This document shows positions 35,200 to 45,455 of a stretch of DNA of 64,000 nucleotides, one piece after another. How positions within the stretch are numbered: position 1 is the first letter of the stretch; every line of letters starts with the position of its first letter. The position numbers and the translations under genes are program-made. Origin of the DNA: Xanthoparmelia taractica (Eukaryota > Ascomycota > Lecanoromycetes > Lecanorales > Parmeliaceae); contig JANQBS010000149.1 in assembly GCA_033085395.1 (NCBI GenBank), forward strand, positions 1-64,000, written 5' to 3'. The notes beneath the pieces were generated by a model. That model ran no database searches. It worked only from the letters and a program-made list of their open reading frames with translations, and was not told the origin of the DNA.

Positions 35200-35308
35200 A
35201 TCAGTTGCTCGTGCTGGCAGATAAGTAGTGTGACTCTTGCTTTTGAGTCTCTTAGTGCAAAACATGCACGATTGTTCGCCAGCAATAAGCTTCATTGAGA
35301 CTCATCAA

Positions 35309-36264
35309 TCACTTCCTTATTGCCTCTTCATAAGAAGGCGGAGGAGGCCTTCTACTAGCCTCTCGGGCTCCGTCTTCGTCCCCGACAACCCTCCAGTCAT
35401 CCTCACCTTCTAATCCCCGTTCACACCGCCCCTCTCCCCTCATCTCCTCCCCGCTCGGCAAGCCGGGTACCCTTTCCGCCGCTAACTCCACACTCATCGA
35501 ACCACCCCGAACACTCAACTGGCCCGATCCATTCCCCTTCGTAGCCGCGAAACTCGGTCCATCCTTCAGCACGCGCAAACCTTCCCATTCATGCCTGACC
35601 CTACCGCTGCTCAAATTGGAAACGACTTTTCCCTCCCACGTCGAAGGAAAGCGGACCTTCAAACTGCCAGAGCTGCCGCGAAAGTCGGCGGACAGTGTCC
35701 GGAGACTAGTTCTGGGACTGTGGACGCGGGGATGCAGAATCAGAGATGTGGAGCCGGACATGCAGCGTATGTCTACGTGAGACGTCGGATGGGGTTGAGC
35801 CAGCGGGTAGAGGGAGGCGGTGACGTTGCCGGACATGGTGGAGAGGGCGGTTCGGTGGTTGCTTTGGTGGTTTCATCAGTAATTAGTATCGTTTTCGAGT
35901 CCCTTTTGACTTCTAGCCTGCGTTGGGATTGTGAAATGCATTGCGAGGATGACTTCAGACTGGAGATGCCTCACTGAATAAGCGCTGCGTTGACTGAACC
36001 AGACATTGACTTGAGAGAAGAGGTGAAGATGCGCTCGGGTATGACGGCAGAAGGGTCGTGGAGGGATGGGGCCATGGTCACTTTGATCGAGCCTGAGGTA
36101 GTGGCTAGTCGAAGCTCGGCTTCAGCCTTGGCGGATGAAGCGGGTTGGGGTACTATGGTGATATTGATGGAACCGGATATCGTACTGATGGAAAGGAGGT
36201 CATACAGCTGGAAAGTTCCAGTTATGCTGTTGGACACTTCCTTGATGACGGTAGAGCGTGACAT
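35309..36264 (-). CDS. Beta-repeat (adhesin-like, DUF7330-type) protein with a PPxY tail
   Basis: Two exons on the minus strand, 36264-35975 and 35861-35309, with a 113-bp intron whose 3' end has TACTAATTACTGATG before CAAAG (280 aa). The body repeats short strands of the form SISTISGSINITIV, ATTSGSIKVTM, LKSMSGSVNAALI, LSTMSGNVTASLY, SADFRGSSGSLKVRF: a regular SGS/SGN-plus-strand pattern typical of beta-solenoid or adhesin-like domains in fungal cytosolic proteins (DUF7330/DUF4097-like). No signal peptide. The C-terminus is RRPPPPSYEEAIRK, containing a PPSY motif that WW domains such as those of Rsp5/Nedd4 ligases bind. Function unknown. Confidence 0.7.
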
Positions 36265-38184
36265 AATGGAAAATTGGACCAGCGAGTGTTGAAGGGCAAT
36301 TAATGGTTATTCTTTCAGCCTTGAGTGACCCCACAACAATCTTTTGGGAGTAAGTCTCTTATTGTTGGAAGCTGAAATCGTGTGGTACTCTCAGCTGAAA
36401 TATACAACAACAGATGAAATACTGTGAAGTCTCAGTAATTCATCTGATTGGTCTTTTGGCCTACTTCGGTGCATTGCCAGATCAGAGGCTAGAATATTAT
36501 AATCAAGTCACATGGCACTAAAAGGAGACGCCAAGCCGGGGAACCTTCCCGTAAATTGTCAAGATGTTTGAATCTTCAGCCGATGGGAGCAACTACGCAC
36601 GGATATCTATGCACGATCCTCGTGGTAACAACTTCCAGCTGACCTCGATACGCAATATCCATTGGTCTTTGCTTCTTGATAGATGCGCCGTCATGCGTCT
36701 CGGGATGTACCACAATCTCCAGTCGAATCCGGGACAGTTGGATTCAAGCTCCGAAGCGCAATCGAAAGATCCGTGCCCAAGCTTTTCTTGTTCTGAATCT
36801 CGGTAGAATCTGGCAACGGAAGTCAACGTTCTGCTATTTCCGACAAGGTTGGCGACCAGGTCCCAGAGTGTAAACAAACGAGCCTCTGGTTAAGGAGCTC
36901 TGCGGCCAATTTGTATCAGCGTGGCAAAACTTGAGGTCTTTGATGCTGATCGGCGCGACTTTGGACGCCATTCCTCGCCGGGATGCCATTGACAAGTAGT
37001 TTGGTAATTTAGAGCACTTGGTGGCTGAGAGCTAGGCACACAAGAAGGCGGGGAAATGCAGGAGCAGGAGCAGGAGCATTTTCTGGACTAGCGGCGGGGA
37101 AATGTAACCTTGAACCGTTCTAGCTATACTCAGCGAAAGAACTGTAGGGACAACAGACTCGTGTAGATGGGCCAGCTGAATTGTATTCTTCTCTGCTTCT
37201 GCTGGAGGCAAGCTTATTTAACCGAGGCGTGAGGCAGTCATCCATGACTCCGTCATTCAGGGATGACTAGCTGACAGACAAGTGGCGCATCTCCAACCAG
37301 TATTTCATGCCTATCCTAAACATGGGAGCACTGAGCATCAAGATCCACAAAACCAGAGTTCTAACGCATGGCTTTCAGAAATTGAACAACATTGGATGCT
37401 CACTGAGCTGGAAAAAAAGGAAGTACCGCCTAGAGTGCCTAAGAGATATCAATCGGCAAGTCGTTGTTGGAAAAAAAGGCCGTAAGCAGGATTTCTGTCA
37501 CACTATTGCAGCTGCAGATGCACGAATGCCACCATAGCCAAAACGCATGTATATGATGAGCAGACGTTCTCTTCTACCGGAGGCTTCCGGTGCTGATATC
37601 AAACGAGGACAACGAGAAGGTTGCCTGTTGCGGCAGTCTCTCTTATATGCCAAGCGCTCTAAGCTTCTTTGGGTAAACGCTCTTCGCGTCATCAGGCTAA
37701 CCAAAAAGGGTCTAACGAGCTTGGCAGGTCCAAGGAGCGAACATGGAGAATTATTACGTCAGCAAGGATATAACTATTACTCAGCAACAGAATCCAGTCA
37801 CCAAGTGTTTCCAACCTTTTGCCTCCAAAAACTTTTCAGTGGCGTGCTTGGAAGTAGTCTCACCAGATCCAGCAACTTTTTAAGGCTAGAGGCATATGAG
37901 GCTGCAAGTCCAGCTTCGCTTTTTGGAGGTTGCTTCTGGTCTCATACAATTAGGTTAATAGATATTTAGCTGATGATACTGATTGCTATTAATTCGAGTG
38001 CCTAAATGACTACTACACAACCCGTTTCCTCCGAAAGAATCCTTTGCTGCCAGCCTCCACCCATTAAGATCCCCAAATCTACATCATCTGTCCAATTCAC
38101 AGCACTCGATGCGGCTTCCGCGTACGACTCCTGTGCACATCCGCCACTGGATCCTTAGGGCAACCGTTACACTAAATGGTCTGT
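36265..38184. other. Gene-poor stretch; no gene accepted
   Basis: Several plus-strand frames of 65-140 codons (for example 37547-37969, MYMMSRRSLLPEASGADIKR) but none has a family motif or a believable splice partner. Contains short repeats of GGAGCAGGAGCAGGA near 37060. Confidence 0.4.
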
Positions 38185-39068
38185 TTATTTGGAAGCAGTC
38201 ACCATGACGGTGGTGGTCACAGTGACGAGCGTCGATGGCGGGACCGTCGTCATTCCCAAAAACGTCGACGTGGAGACCCGCACAGAAGAGGTCCTGGAGC
38301 TGGTGCTGGTGGGTGCGGCCGTCGTCGTCTCAACAACTGTCGAGGTGGAGATGGGCACGGAAGGGATACTGGAGCTGGAGCTGGTGGGTACGACAACGAT
38401 CGTCGATGTGGAGACAGGCACAGAAGAGGTACTGGAGCTGGAGCTGGTGGGTACGACAACAACCGTCGATGTGGAGATTGGTACGGAAGAGGTACTGGAC
38501 CTGGACTTGGAGCTTGTAGGTGAAACAGTGAGTGTAGAAGTCACGAAGACCGTCGACGTGATGGCGCTCTTCATGTTTGAAGAAGAGCTGCTGCTAGAGA
38601 CGTTGCCAGGCTGCTCGAGATGGGAACAAAGACCCAAAGCGAGGGGATGTTCGGCCCAATTACCAGGAATCGGGGTGCAGGTGTCTTGAGGAAGACATTT
38701 CAAATCAAGAGGCCCGCCACAGAATTGGAGATCGTGCACTTTGAGAGATGATGCCTTCCCTGGTTCACAGTCCTAGACTGTGGTCAGTACATGACTATGT
38801 CGAGTTTAGGAGTCAATGGTTTGACGGACCTTGAGACCAAGGTCTGTAGGGGGTGCGGTGTTGGCGTCGCAGCAGAAGTACTTGTTGACGATGTTCTGAT
38901 TTTCGCAGGCACATTGCTGGATAAAGATGTCAGCTTATAGCTTGTGCAGGAACGCATTAAACTTACGTCTGCTGCCGTAGTGCAGTCCTGTTTTAGGCAT
39001 GGGCATTGGATCAGGCTACTAGCTAGCACCGAAGAGACAAACGGGAGAAGGAAGTAAATGAATCTCAT
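38185..39068 (-). CDS. Secreted Cys-rich protein with Ser/Thr-rich tandem repeats
   Basis: Three exons on the minus strand: 39068-38967, 38916-38830, 38772-38185 (258 aa). Residues 1-17 are a signal peptide (MRFIYFLLPFVSSVLAS). A Cys-rich region follows (IQCPCLKQDC, QCACENQN, KYFCCDA, DCEPG, LQFCGGPLDLKCLPQDTC) with about 14 cysteines in 115 residues. The rest is Ser/Thr/Val: an approximately 22-residue unit with SSVPISTSTVVVV recurs four times before ending TVMVTASK. There is no C-terminal hydrophobic GPI-attachment tail. The layout suits an O-glycosylated wall or secreted protein. The cysteine spacing does not clearly match a hydrophobin or CFEM domain. Intron 2 has a weak GTCCGT donor. Confidence 0.6.
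38255..38520. repeat. In-frame minisatellite, about 66-bp unit, four copies
   Basis: On the plus strand the word GGAGCTGGAGCTGGTGGGTA and its variants recur, followed by ACGACAAC(A/G) and CGTCGATGTGGAGA. The period of about 66 bp keeps the reading frame of the secreted protein, so copy-number change would only lengthen or shorten the Ser/Thr stalk. Confidence 0.75.
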
Positions 39069-39743
39069 CTTTGCAACTGTCGAAAAACGCCGTAACTGAT
39101 ATGATTGTCGAAAGGGTAAAGAAAATGCAAACTAGAGAAGGGGGGGTCTGCTTTTTCAAGTGTAAAAGCAAGTGAAAAAATCATCTTGACAGAAAATCAT
39201 TAAGAGCATGGCCCATAAAGGCTGAACGGGACCAAGCCCTTCGGTCTCAATCTGGAAGCTGAGGAGCCTCATGTTCTCTGCAGAACCTGGATTTGAGAGT
39301 GATTTTCCGGTCTAGTGTTCGGACAACGAGAAAGATTGAGATTTTCAGGGTCTTTGCCGCACGTTCAACGCATGATGCTGATTATTGGGTATTTGATCCA
39401 ATAGAATGTTGGATGGCCTTTTGTAGGATGGTAGTATTTGAGCATTCTATTAGAAGGGATAAGTACATGAGTAGGAGGCAACAGACGCCAAAGCAGTCTG
39501 AACAATTCTGTGCTGAAAAACTAGCCAGAAGAGGCGTTTCGAGGGTTCCAACATACACTGCAGGGATAAAAATGAGACTCCCCGTAGGTAATCAAGTAAT
39601 CGAGCCTCGAAAGAGTGCGGTTTCTGTTGGGTACCCACTGTATGATCTTATCATCCGTATCTGCACAATACCGCAAACTCCCGGCTCACGGCCCCGCTTC
39701 TTTGGAGCTGGTAGGAGGCAACGCTCACGCCTTTGTCGAGCAT
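39069..39743. other. Intergenic region; no gene accepted
   Basis: A plus-strand frame runs from 39293 into the antisense of the phosphatase 3' end but starts only with TTG and has no motif. Nothing else seen. Confidence 0.4.
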
Positions 39744-40715
39744 TCATGGTCCAGACCCTAATAAATAGCTTCGTGGAAACGGAAGCCCCTTGCTATTTCT
39801 CTTGCTGTTGCCATTCTGCCCAATGAGCTCCCCTTCATTGTGTTCATCAGAATCATTCAGCATCATGATTGTAGCAATGACCTCGGTTGGATCCGAGAGA
39901 ATCCAATCGGCATCTGTGAACTTCTGGTCTTCGCCTATAGTTACCGAGTATACCGTATTATTGGGTAGGCCAGAAACACGAAGTGCACGAAACATGTCTG
40001 CTAGCGGATCAGCGGACCAGAGTCTTGTATAACACGCATCTACCATACCCTCATCTGTAATGTCATCACCAAAACAGAGCACAAAGTCCGGAGGCGTCCC
40101 GAATGCTGCCCTAATATCGTCCACAAGTCCCTGCACTATCTGTCCCTTGTTGACAGTTTTCAAGCGAGCTTCTAGTACGCACTTCCCGTTCATGAACTCC
40201 ACAGGCGAGTTTGTGCCGATTTTGCTCTCCAGGTCCTTCTTGCACTCGGCCGCTTGCAAGATAGCATAGTCCTGGCAAGCTTGACGGAAGTGCCAGACCA
40301 CAGCCGCGCGCTTTCTCTCGATGCGTGAACCAGGAGTCAGATCAGTATAGCGCTGGAACACTTTAGTGACCTCTTCTTGCCAATTCATATCGGTTCTGCA
40401 AGTCAAGTTCTCCCAGGTATTGGATCCTGGCTGGCGAAGGAATGATCCATGTTCTGCAACGAGGCCAATCTCAGTCGAACGGCCGAATATTTGCTCGAGG
40501 AAGGACTGGTTACGTCCGCTGATAATCCAGACTCCGTTTCTGGGATCTGCTGCGAGTTTTTGGATCGACCCAAGAGCCTCATATGAAATGATAGCAGCAG
40601 TAGGGTTCTCAACAATGGGTGTCAGGGTTCCATCATAGTCGAATAAAAGAAGACGTAGCTTGGCTGAAAAGTAAGTGGCCAATATATTGGCTTCTTCCAA
40701 TCGCTGTGCAACCAT
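39744..40715 (-). CDS. Stand-alone trehalose-6-phosphate phosphatase
   Basis: Single exon, 323 aa from the ATG at 40715 (the open frame extends 99 nt further upstream, but only from TTG). HAD-superfamily motifs: DYDGT (26-30, with Asp26 as nucleophile and Asp28 as general acid), IISGRN (65-70) with AEHGSF (88-92) typical of trehalose phosphatases, and GDDITDEGM (216-224) for Mg2+. It removes phosphate from trehalose-6-phosphate, giving trehalose, a stress protectant. In most fungi the phosphatase (Tps2) is fused to an inactive synthase-like domain and is about 900 aa; here no synthase domain lies upstream, so this is a short phosphatase-only form, perhaps a second paralogue. It is divergent from the nucleotidyltransferase gene. 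Confidence 0.88.
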   Translation of the reverse strand: MVAQRLEEANILATYFSAKLRLLLFDYDGTLTPIVENPTAAIISYEALGSIQKLAADPRNGVWIISGRNQSFLEQIFGRSTEIGLVAEHGSFLRQPGSNTWENLTCRTDMNWQEEVTKVFQRYTDLTPGSRIERKRAAVVWHFRQACQDYAILQAAECKKDLESKIGTNSPVEFMNGKCVLEARLKTVNKGQIVQGLVDDIRAAFGTPPDFVLCFGDDITDEGMVDACYTRLWSADPLADMFRALRVSGLPNNTVYSVTIGEDQKFTDADWILSDPTEVIATIMMLNDSDEHNEGELIGQNGNSKRNSKGLPFPRSYLLGSGP

Positions 40716-41253
40716 GTTTGTGGTTGGTGAGTACGAGGTACCCGCTCTACCGACCAACAACTCGTGTCGATAGGCGCTTAGATGAGAGGACTTTGCAGCG
40801 CGCCTTCGTCCCAATGGAAGAATGATAGACAGTAAAGTGTATGCAAGGAGTAAAGGAAGGGTTTTGTTCCCTTAGGAGTCGCATGCTCCCTCAGCAGTCG
40901 AAAACATTGAAAGAACAGGAGGTCGTGGGCTCCTTCCCTTCGGATGCTGTCATTCTGTCTTTGAGCCATAATGATGAGTCTCTCAATCACTAATACTCCT
41001 ACGATCCATTGACGAGTAGGAAATAATGCTCATGTTTATTGGCCTAATAAGGGTGGTCTCTACCTAATCATATCACAATCGGCCTTTTGCTTCACCAGTC
41101 TAGTGGCGCCAATTTTTAGGTGCCCTGATTGATTACTAAAGCCACGCTTAAGTCGTCTTAACGCGAACCTCGTGCGAATTTGGCCGCGACGACTGCCTGC
41201 GAGTGATGCATACCAACAATACCATGTCAGCATAGTCCAAAGATGCATTGCTC
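40716..41253. promoter_or_regulatory. Divergent upstream region, TPP / nucleotidyltransferase
   Basis: 538 bp between the two divergent ATGs. A minus-strand frame (40990-40778) has no motif. If the phosphatase has an upstream exon it would be here; none was convincing. Confidence 0.35.
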
Positions 41254-43751
41254 ATGCATCAATCGGTACTACGTCTCCGCTCTTGCTGTCAGTTAAGACT
41301 CCACTGCTATTTATGCAACATCCATGTCCGGCGTTCCTCGAGTGCTGGCACTGTGCCGGTGGCCAACAGCGACCAACGGGCCACAGAAGCCTTGGAGCCA
41401 TGGCAGGATAGTGGTGGAAAGGCGCTGGCTAGAAGTGAGAAGGACGCTAAAGATATTTTTGTCGACGACCTTTCAGCTACACTTGAAGCACATCGAGCAT
41501 CGAACAGAGCGGCTGTCATTCGAAAGGTTAACGTAACCGCAGTTGTTGCCCCACCACGATTTCAGCGGCTATTGCTCGAACGAGATGGTAATGATGGCAG
41601 CGAAGTCAATGAGACACATGAAGAAGAGAAGAAGAATATACGGTCTCAGATGTGGCCAGCAGATTCCGTGCAAGCCAAAGACATGAAAAGAAAGAGAGGG
41701 AACAGACGCTTTGAAAAAAAGAATGAGGCTTCGGAGTACACCGCTGTTGCGCATACCCCCCAGGGCCCCTGGCGGATCAGAATCCCTTTCGAGGGTATAC
41801 AAATACAGCGACCTTGGTTGGCGTATGTTGAAACCACGGGTGAAGATAAGCTTCAGAAGTTCGTTCTGCGAAGCCACCAAGGGTATCGTTAGCTGATATA
41901 CATTGTAGTCTGACGAATGAAATCAAGGCCTACGAAGCCTATATGAGATTGAGTCCACGAGAAGAAGCGGCTGCTCAGCTGGTCATCTCTGACGTCAATT
42001 CAGTCATGCGTCAAAAGTCAGCAGTCAAGCCATTGACTTTACTCGGGTCTCGAAGCACTGGCTTGGCTACACCAATCTCCGATTTCGACTTTACCTTTGC
42101 ACTGCCGCATTCTCTTCCAGGAGGCTGGAAGATTCCACCCAGCGAGGACAGCGTATCTCATGCGGAACCCCCCAACTCTGAAATCAAAAAAAAGGCTCGG
42201 AAAGCATTGGCGAAGAGGGTCCCATACTTTCACTCCTCAAGCAAATTTGGCGATACCGAGTTCGTCCGGTTTGCTCGTGTGCCTATTATCCGAAGTAAGC
42301 ATGTTGCGACGGGGCTAGACGTCCAGATTCAAACAATGGCACCGTATCAAGCTGCGCACGAACATACCATTGCATATCTGTCTGAATTTCCGTCATTGCG
42401 CCCCTTGTACATCCTCCTTCGGTACTGCCTCGAGCTACGGAACCTAACAACGGTTTTCGAGGGCGGTCTTGGCTCCTATTCTATCCTCATGATGATCGTG
42501 ACTGCCCTGAAGCATTCAAGCGGCAAATTTGCCTCCGACGACCTTGGCGGTCAATTAATGTATGTGCTCGAGTTTTACGGCAAGGCAAACCTGTACGAGG
42601 TTGGCTTTTCGGCCAATCCACCACGTGTGTTTGAAAAGCAAAAGAAAGGGTGGTCCTTGGAAGAACGAAATGTCCGGTTCACTGACCCGCAGCTAAGCGG
42701 CATCGATCGGATGACGACCTTCTACCCACGCAAGCCATATCTCCTATGCCTGCAAGACCCGGCCAATGATCTGAACGACCTAGGCAAGAATGCCTATGCT
42801 ATCAAGCACATTCAAGCTACCTTCTGTGGACTGAGGGAGAGCATCGAAAAAAGAATGAAGAACCCGACGGTCAAAGATTCAGATGGCAGCACATTAAGTT
42901 ACTTGGAACGTTTGGTTAGTGCAGATTACAGACATTTCGAGTCGGGCCGGAGCAGAGTCGAGCGATTCGCGGATCCCAAAAAACGAAATGACAGGGACTA
43001 TTCAGATGAAAGCATCCTGAAACAATACGAGGAGCGCCTGAACTGGTACAAAGGTACCGCAGGAAGGCACCGCAACCGTCCTGAGCCCGCGTCCAAGGTC
43101 ATCGACAAGAACGCAGCCAAGAGCGTCGAGACCGGCGGCAGCTCAAGTGCCGGTCCGAGATTTGCACCAGCTTGGTATTCCCAAGACCTTACCCGCACTC
43201 GAGACGGCACCATCAGAATCAAACAAAGCGATGCAGAAGAACAACAGGCAGACGAAGAGGAAACCCTCATCCCAGCCCAGGAAAAACAGGAGCAATCCCA
43301 AATACGCCAGGAAACCGACAACGACAACTACGGCTGGCACCCCTCGTCATCAACCCACGCGAAACCCCTCCTCGAAGCCCTCGCAGCACGAGCACCGGAA
43401 CCGCAAACCCAGAACCAGCGACCCAAAAAGACGCCTCCCTCCGAGAGCCCGCCGCGGCGGCCCCCGGTCCTCCTCTCCTGGTACTCTGAGCCCGACGGCC
43501 CTCCGCTTCGCTCTCTGGGGACGTTGACGGCGGCGCAGGATGAGGCGGCGGGGCCGGACCCGTATGCGGATGTCGAGGAGTTGGGGTTGGGGAGCGATGT
43601 GTCTGCTATGTACAAGGAGCGTGTCAAATCGTGGCATCTGGCTCAGAAGCTGGGGTCTGATGGGGCGATTTTGCCTCGGCGACGGCGGGGTGAGGGGAAG
43701 GAGGGGAAGAAGGAGAAGGAGAAGGAGGAGGAGAGTTCTGCTGTTGGTTGA
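41254..43751 (+). CDS. Non-canonical poly(A) polymerase-like nucleotidyltransferase
   Basis: Two exons, 41254-41822 and 41909-43751 (803 aa). The 86-bp intron has a GTATGT donor and a GCTGAT branch; it joins PWLA to LTNEIKAYEAYM and removes an in-frame TAG. The N-terminus MHQSVLRLRSCCQLRLHC is Arg-rich without acids, suggesting a mitochondrial presequence. Catalytic region: LLGSRSTGLATPISDFDF (GS motif at 236, Asp248 and Asp250) and LDVQIQ (Asp327) form the Pol-beta carboxylate triad. The PAP-associated domain follows with EGGLGSYSILMMIVTALKH and LCLQDPANDLNDLGKNAYAI. The last 200 residues are disordered and Pro/Lys/Glu-rich. The family (Trf4/Cid1/MTPAP) adds A or U tails to RNA. Mitochondrial targeting is inferred only from the N-terminus. 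Confidence 0.85.
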
Positions 43752-44264
43752 GGAGGGTTGGAATGAAAAAGGTTCTTGGAAGACGATTCGAGAGTCCACT
43801 CCATATAGACTCGAATACACAAGCTTTAGGTAGACAACTGCAGAGTCCACCACAATTGAACACGTATAGTCAAGCGGGCATTCACCCATACCCCTATTCC
43901 AACAAAACATGTCCGCCTGATCATCCAATAGAAGAAAGTACTTGATGCGTCTAAATAGGAATAGTTCATGCATCTAGATTGATTAATCAAAGACTTTCCT
44001 ACAGCAAATGTACAAAAACCACAGTCATCCCTCCTGCCGATCACTACGGATGGATCGTTGCCCATGCCAACTCCTACAGGCTCCGCAACAGAAAAAAAGG
44101 GTGATAAGGATAGTAGGAAAAGCCCGAGCAAAGCAAGCAGGTGCCGTAAGCCAACAGGTATTCAACGAACCCGTCCATTCATCCTCCGACTCCATCCTTA
44201 CCTTCTAAGCCCTTTTTCTTCATTCCTAGCCGCCGTTCTCTTTCTTTGATCCCCGATCGAGCGT
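43752..44264. other. Convergent intergenic region
   Basis: Lies between the 3' ends of the nucleotidyltransferase and PKA-R genes. No coding evidence. Confidence 0.55.
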
Positions 44265-45455
44265 TCATGTCGTTGTGGGGGCACTTCCCTCACGGCCACT
44301 GCCGGAATAATCGTTCCTCCTCATGATCCCCTCTACGGGTCCCAGTAGTCTCTGAAAGCCTTGTTTCCCCAAGTACGCCACCTTGACCTCCCCTCCGTCT
44401 TTCGCAGCGACAACACTAGCGGCTCGCGGCTTATCGTCCAGCAGTGCCAGCTCTCCGAAATAGTCACCCTTCACATATCTCTTGACCACACTGTCGCCGC
44501 TATCGGTCTTGTAGACCTCCGCCTCCCCACTCTCAAGGATAAAAAAGGCTTCTCCAGGGTCGCCTTCGCGGATAATCGTAGCCCCGGGAGGGAATTTCTG
44601 AGTATCCAAAGCATCTGCGATTTTTGAGCGTTCGTAGAGTGTAAGCGTCGACAACAGTGGCACCTCCTCTAAAAAGCTCTCATACATCCTCCGTCTTTGA
44701 AAGGCACTGTCCATCAAGATCCGCCTAAACGTGACCCTGTCGAGTGCCCAAAGTGTACTCTCCTTCTCCGTACTGACTACCGTCGCCGCCCGCGGCGCAT
44801 TATACATCAACGCCAACTCTCCGAAGCTGCCTCCTGGGCCAATCGTGTTGACCTTGTGACCCATACCATCCGGACCAGGGGTGACATGTCCGGCAGAGTT
44901 CACATATATATCAAAGACGCCGCGCTCGACGACATAGAAGTAGTCACCTGCGTCCCCTTGGGTGATGACTTTGATGTCCTTTGCCGGAATTGGCTTCTCG
45001 ACCAGGGCACCGAGGACGAGGTGGGCGGAATCATCGTCGAGGTGAGAGAAGAGGAAGTTGGAGCTGACGGAAGTACGCAGACGGGATAGCTGGTCTTCAG
45101 TCTTCTGGTGATAGGGCGGTTTCCAATTGCTATCTTGATGGTGGGTAGGGGTGAGAGATTCGGCGGAAACGGAAGTCCTGCGTGTCATGTTGTAGTTGTT
45201 TGGGAAGCCTTGATCGTCTGGGAGCGATGGGCGGAAGGCTGTGGAGGGTTGGTTGTGGGCGGAGGAAGCATTGAAGGAGAAATTTGAGGAGTTGGCGAAG
45301 GGGGAGCCTGAGGCAGGAGCTGCAGAGGCGGTGTTGGTTGGAGAGGTGATGGTGTCAGACTCTTCATCTTCGTGGACATTGGCCATGCTTGGAGACCGGC
45401 CGGAGTTGAAGCCTCCGAAGGGGCCTGAGCCGCCGGGGAAGGTGGATTCAGCCAT
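44265..45455 (-). CDS. pkaR: cAMP-dependent protein kinase regulatory subunit
   Basis: Single exon, 396 aa, ATG at 45455. The inhibitor site RRTSV (92-96) has Ser at the phospho-acceptor position, so it is an R subunit phosphorylated by its own catalytic partner (RII-like). Two cyclic-nucleotide-binding domains follow: ALVEKPIPAKDIKVITQGDA with FGELALMYNAPRAATVV (site A), and FPPGATIIREGDPGEAFFIL with FGELALLDDKPRAASVV (site B); both phosphate-binding cassettes keep the Glu and Arg that hold cAMP. It binds and silences the PKA catalytic subunit until cAMP rises. The N-terminal 90 residues are Ser/Gly/Asn-rich; I see no helical dimerisation/docking segment such as that of yeast Bcy1. The upstream leader has no ATG exon that supplies one. 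Confidence 0.95.
   Translation of the reverse strand: MAESTFPGGSGPFGGFNSGRSPSMANVHEDEESDTITSPTNTASAAPASGSPFANSSNFSFNASSAHNQPSTAFRPSLPDDQGFPNNYNMTRRTSVSAESLTPTHHQDSNWKPPYHQKTEDQLSRLRTSVSSNFLFSHLDDDSAHLVLGALVEKPIPAKDIKVITQGDAGDYFYVVERGVFDIYVNSAGHVTPGPDGMGHKVNTIGPGGSFGELALMYNAPRAATVVSTEKESTLWALDRVTFRRILMDSAFQRRRMYESFLEEVPLLSTLTLYERSKIADALDTQKFPPGATIIREGDPGEAFFILESGEAEVYKTDSGDSVVKRYVKGDYFGELALLDDKPRAASVVAAKDGGEVKVAYLGKQGFQRLLGPVEGIMRRNDYSGSGREGSAPTTT

Noticed and set aside
37547..37969. 140-codon plus-strand frame
   Set aside because: ATG start but no family pattern, no upstream or downstream exon and unremarkable composition.
39293..39826. 177-codon plus-strand frame
   Set aside because: Begins with TTG, lacks any motif and runs into the antisense of the trehalose phosphatase coding region.
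41823..41908. Frameshift or pseudogene in the nucleotidyltransferase at the TAG after HQGYR
   Set aside because: A GTATGT donor at 41823, a GCTGAT branch and a TTGTAG acceptor at 41908 remove the stop and join conserved sequence in frame.
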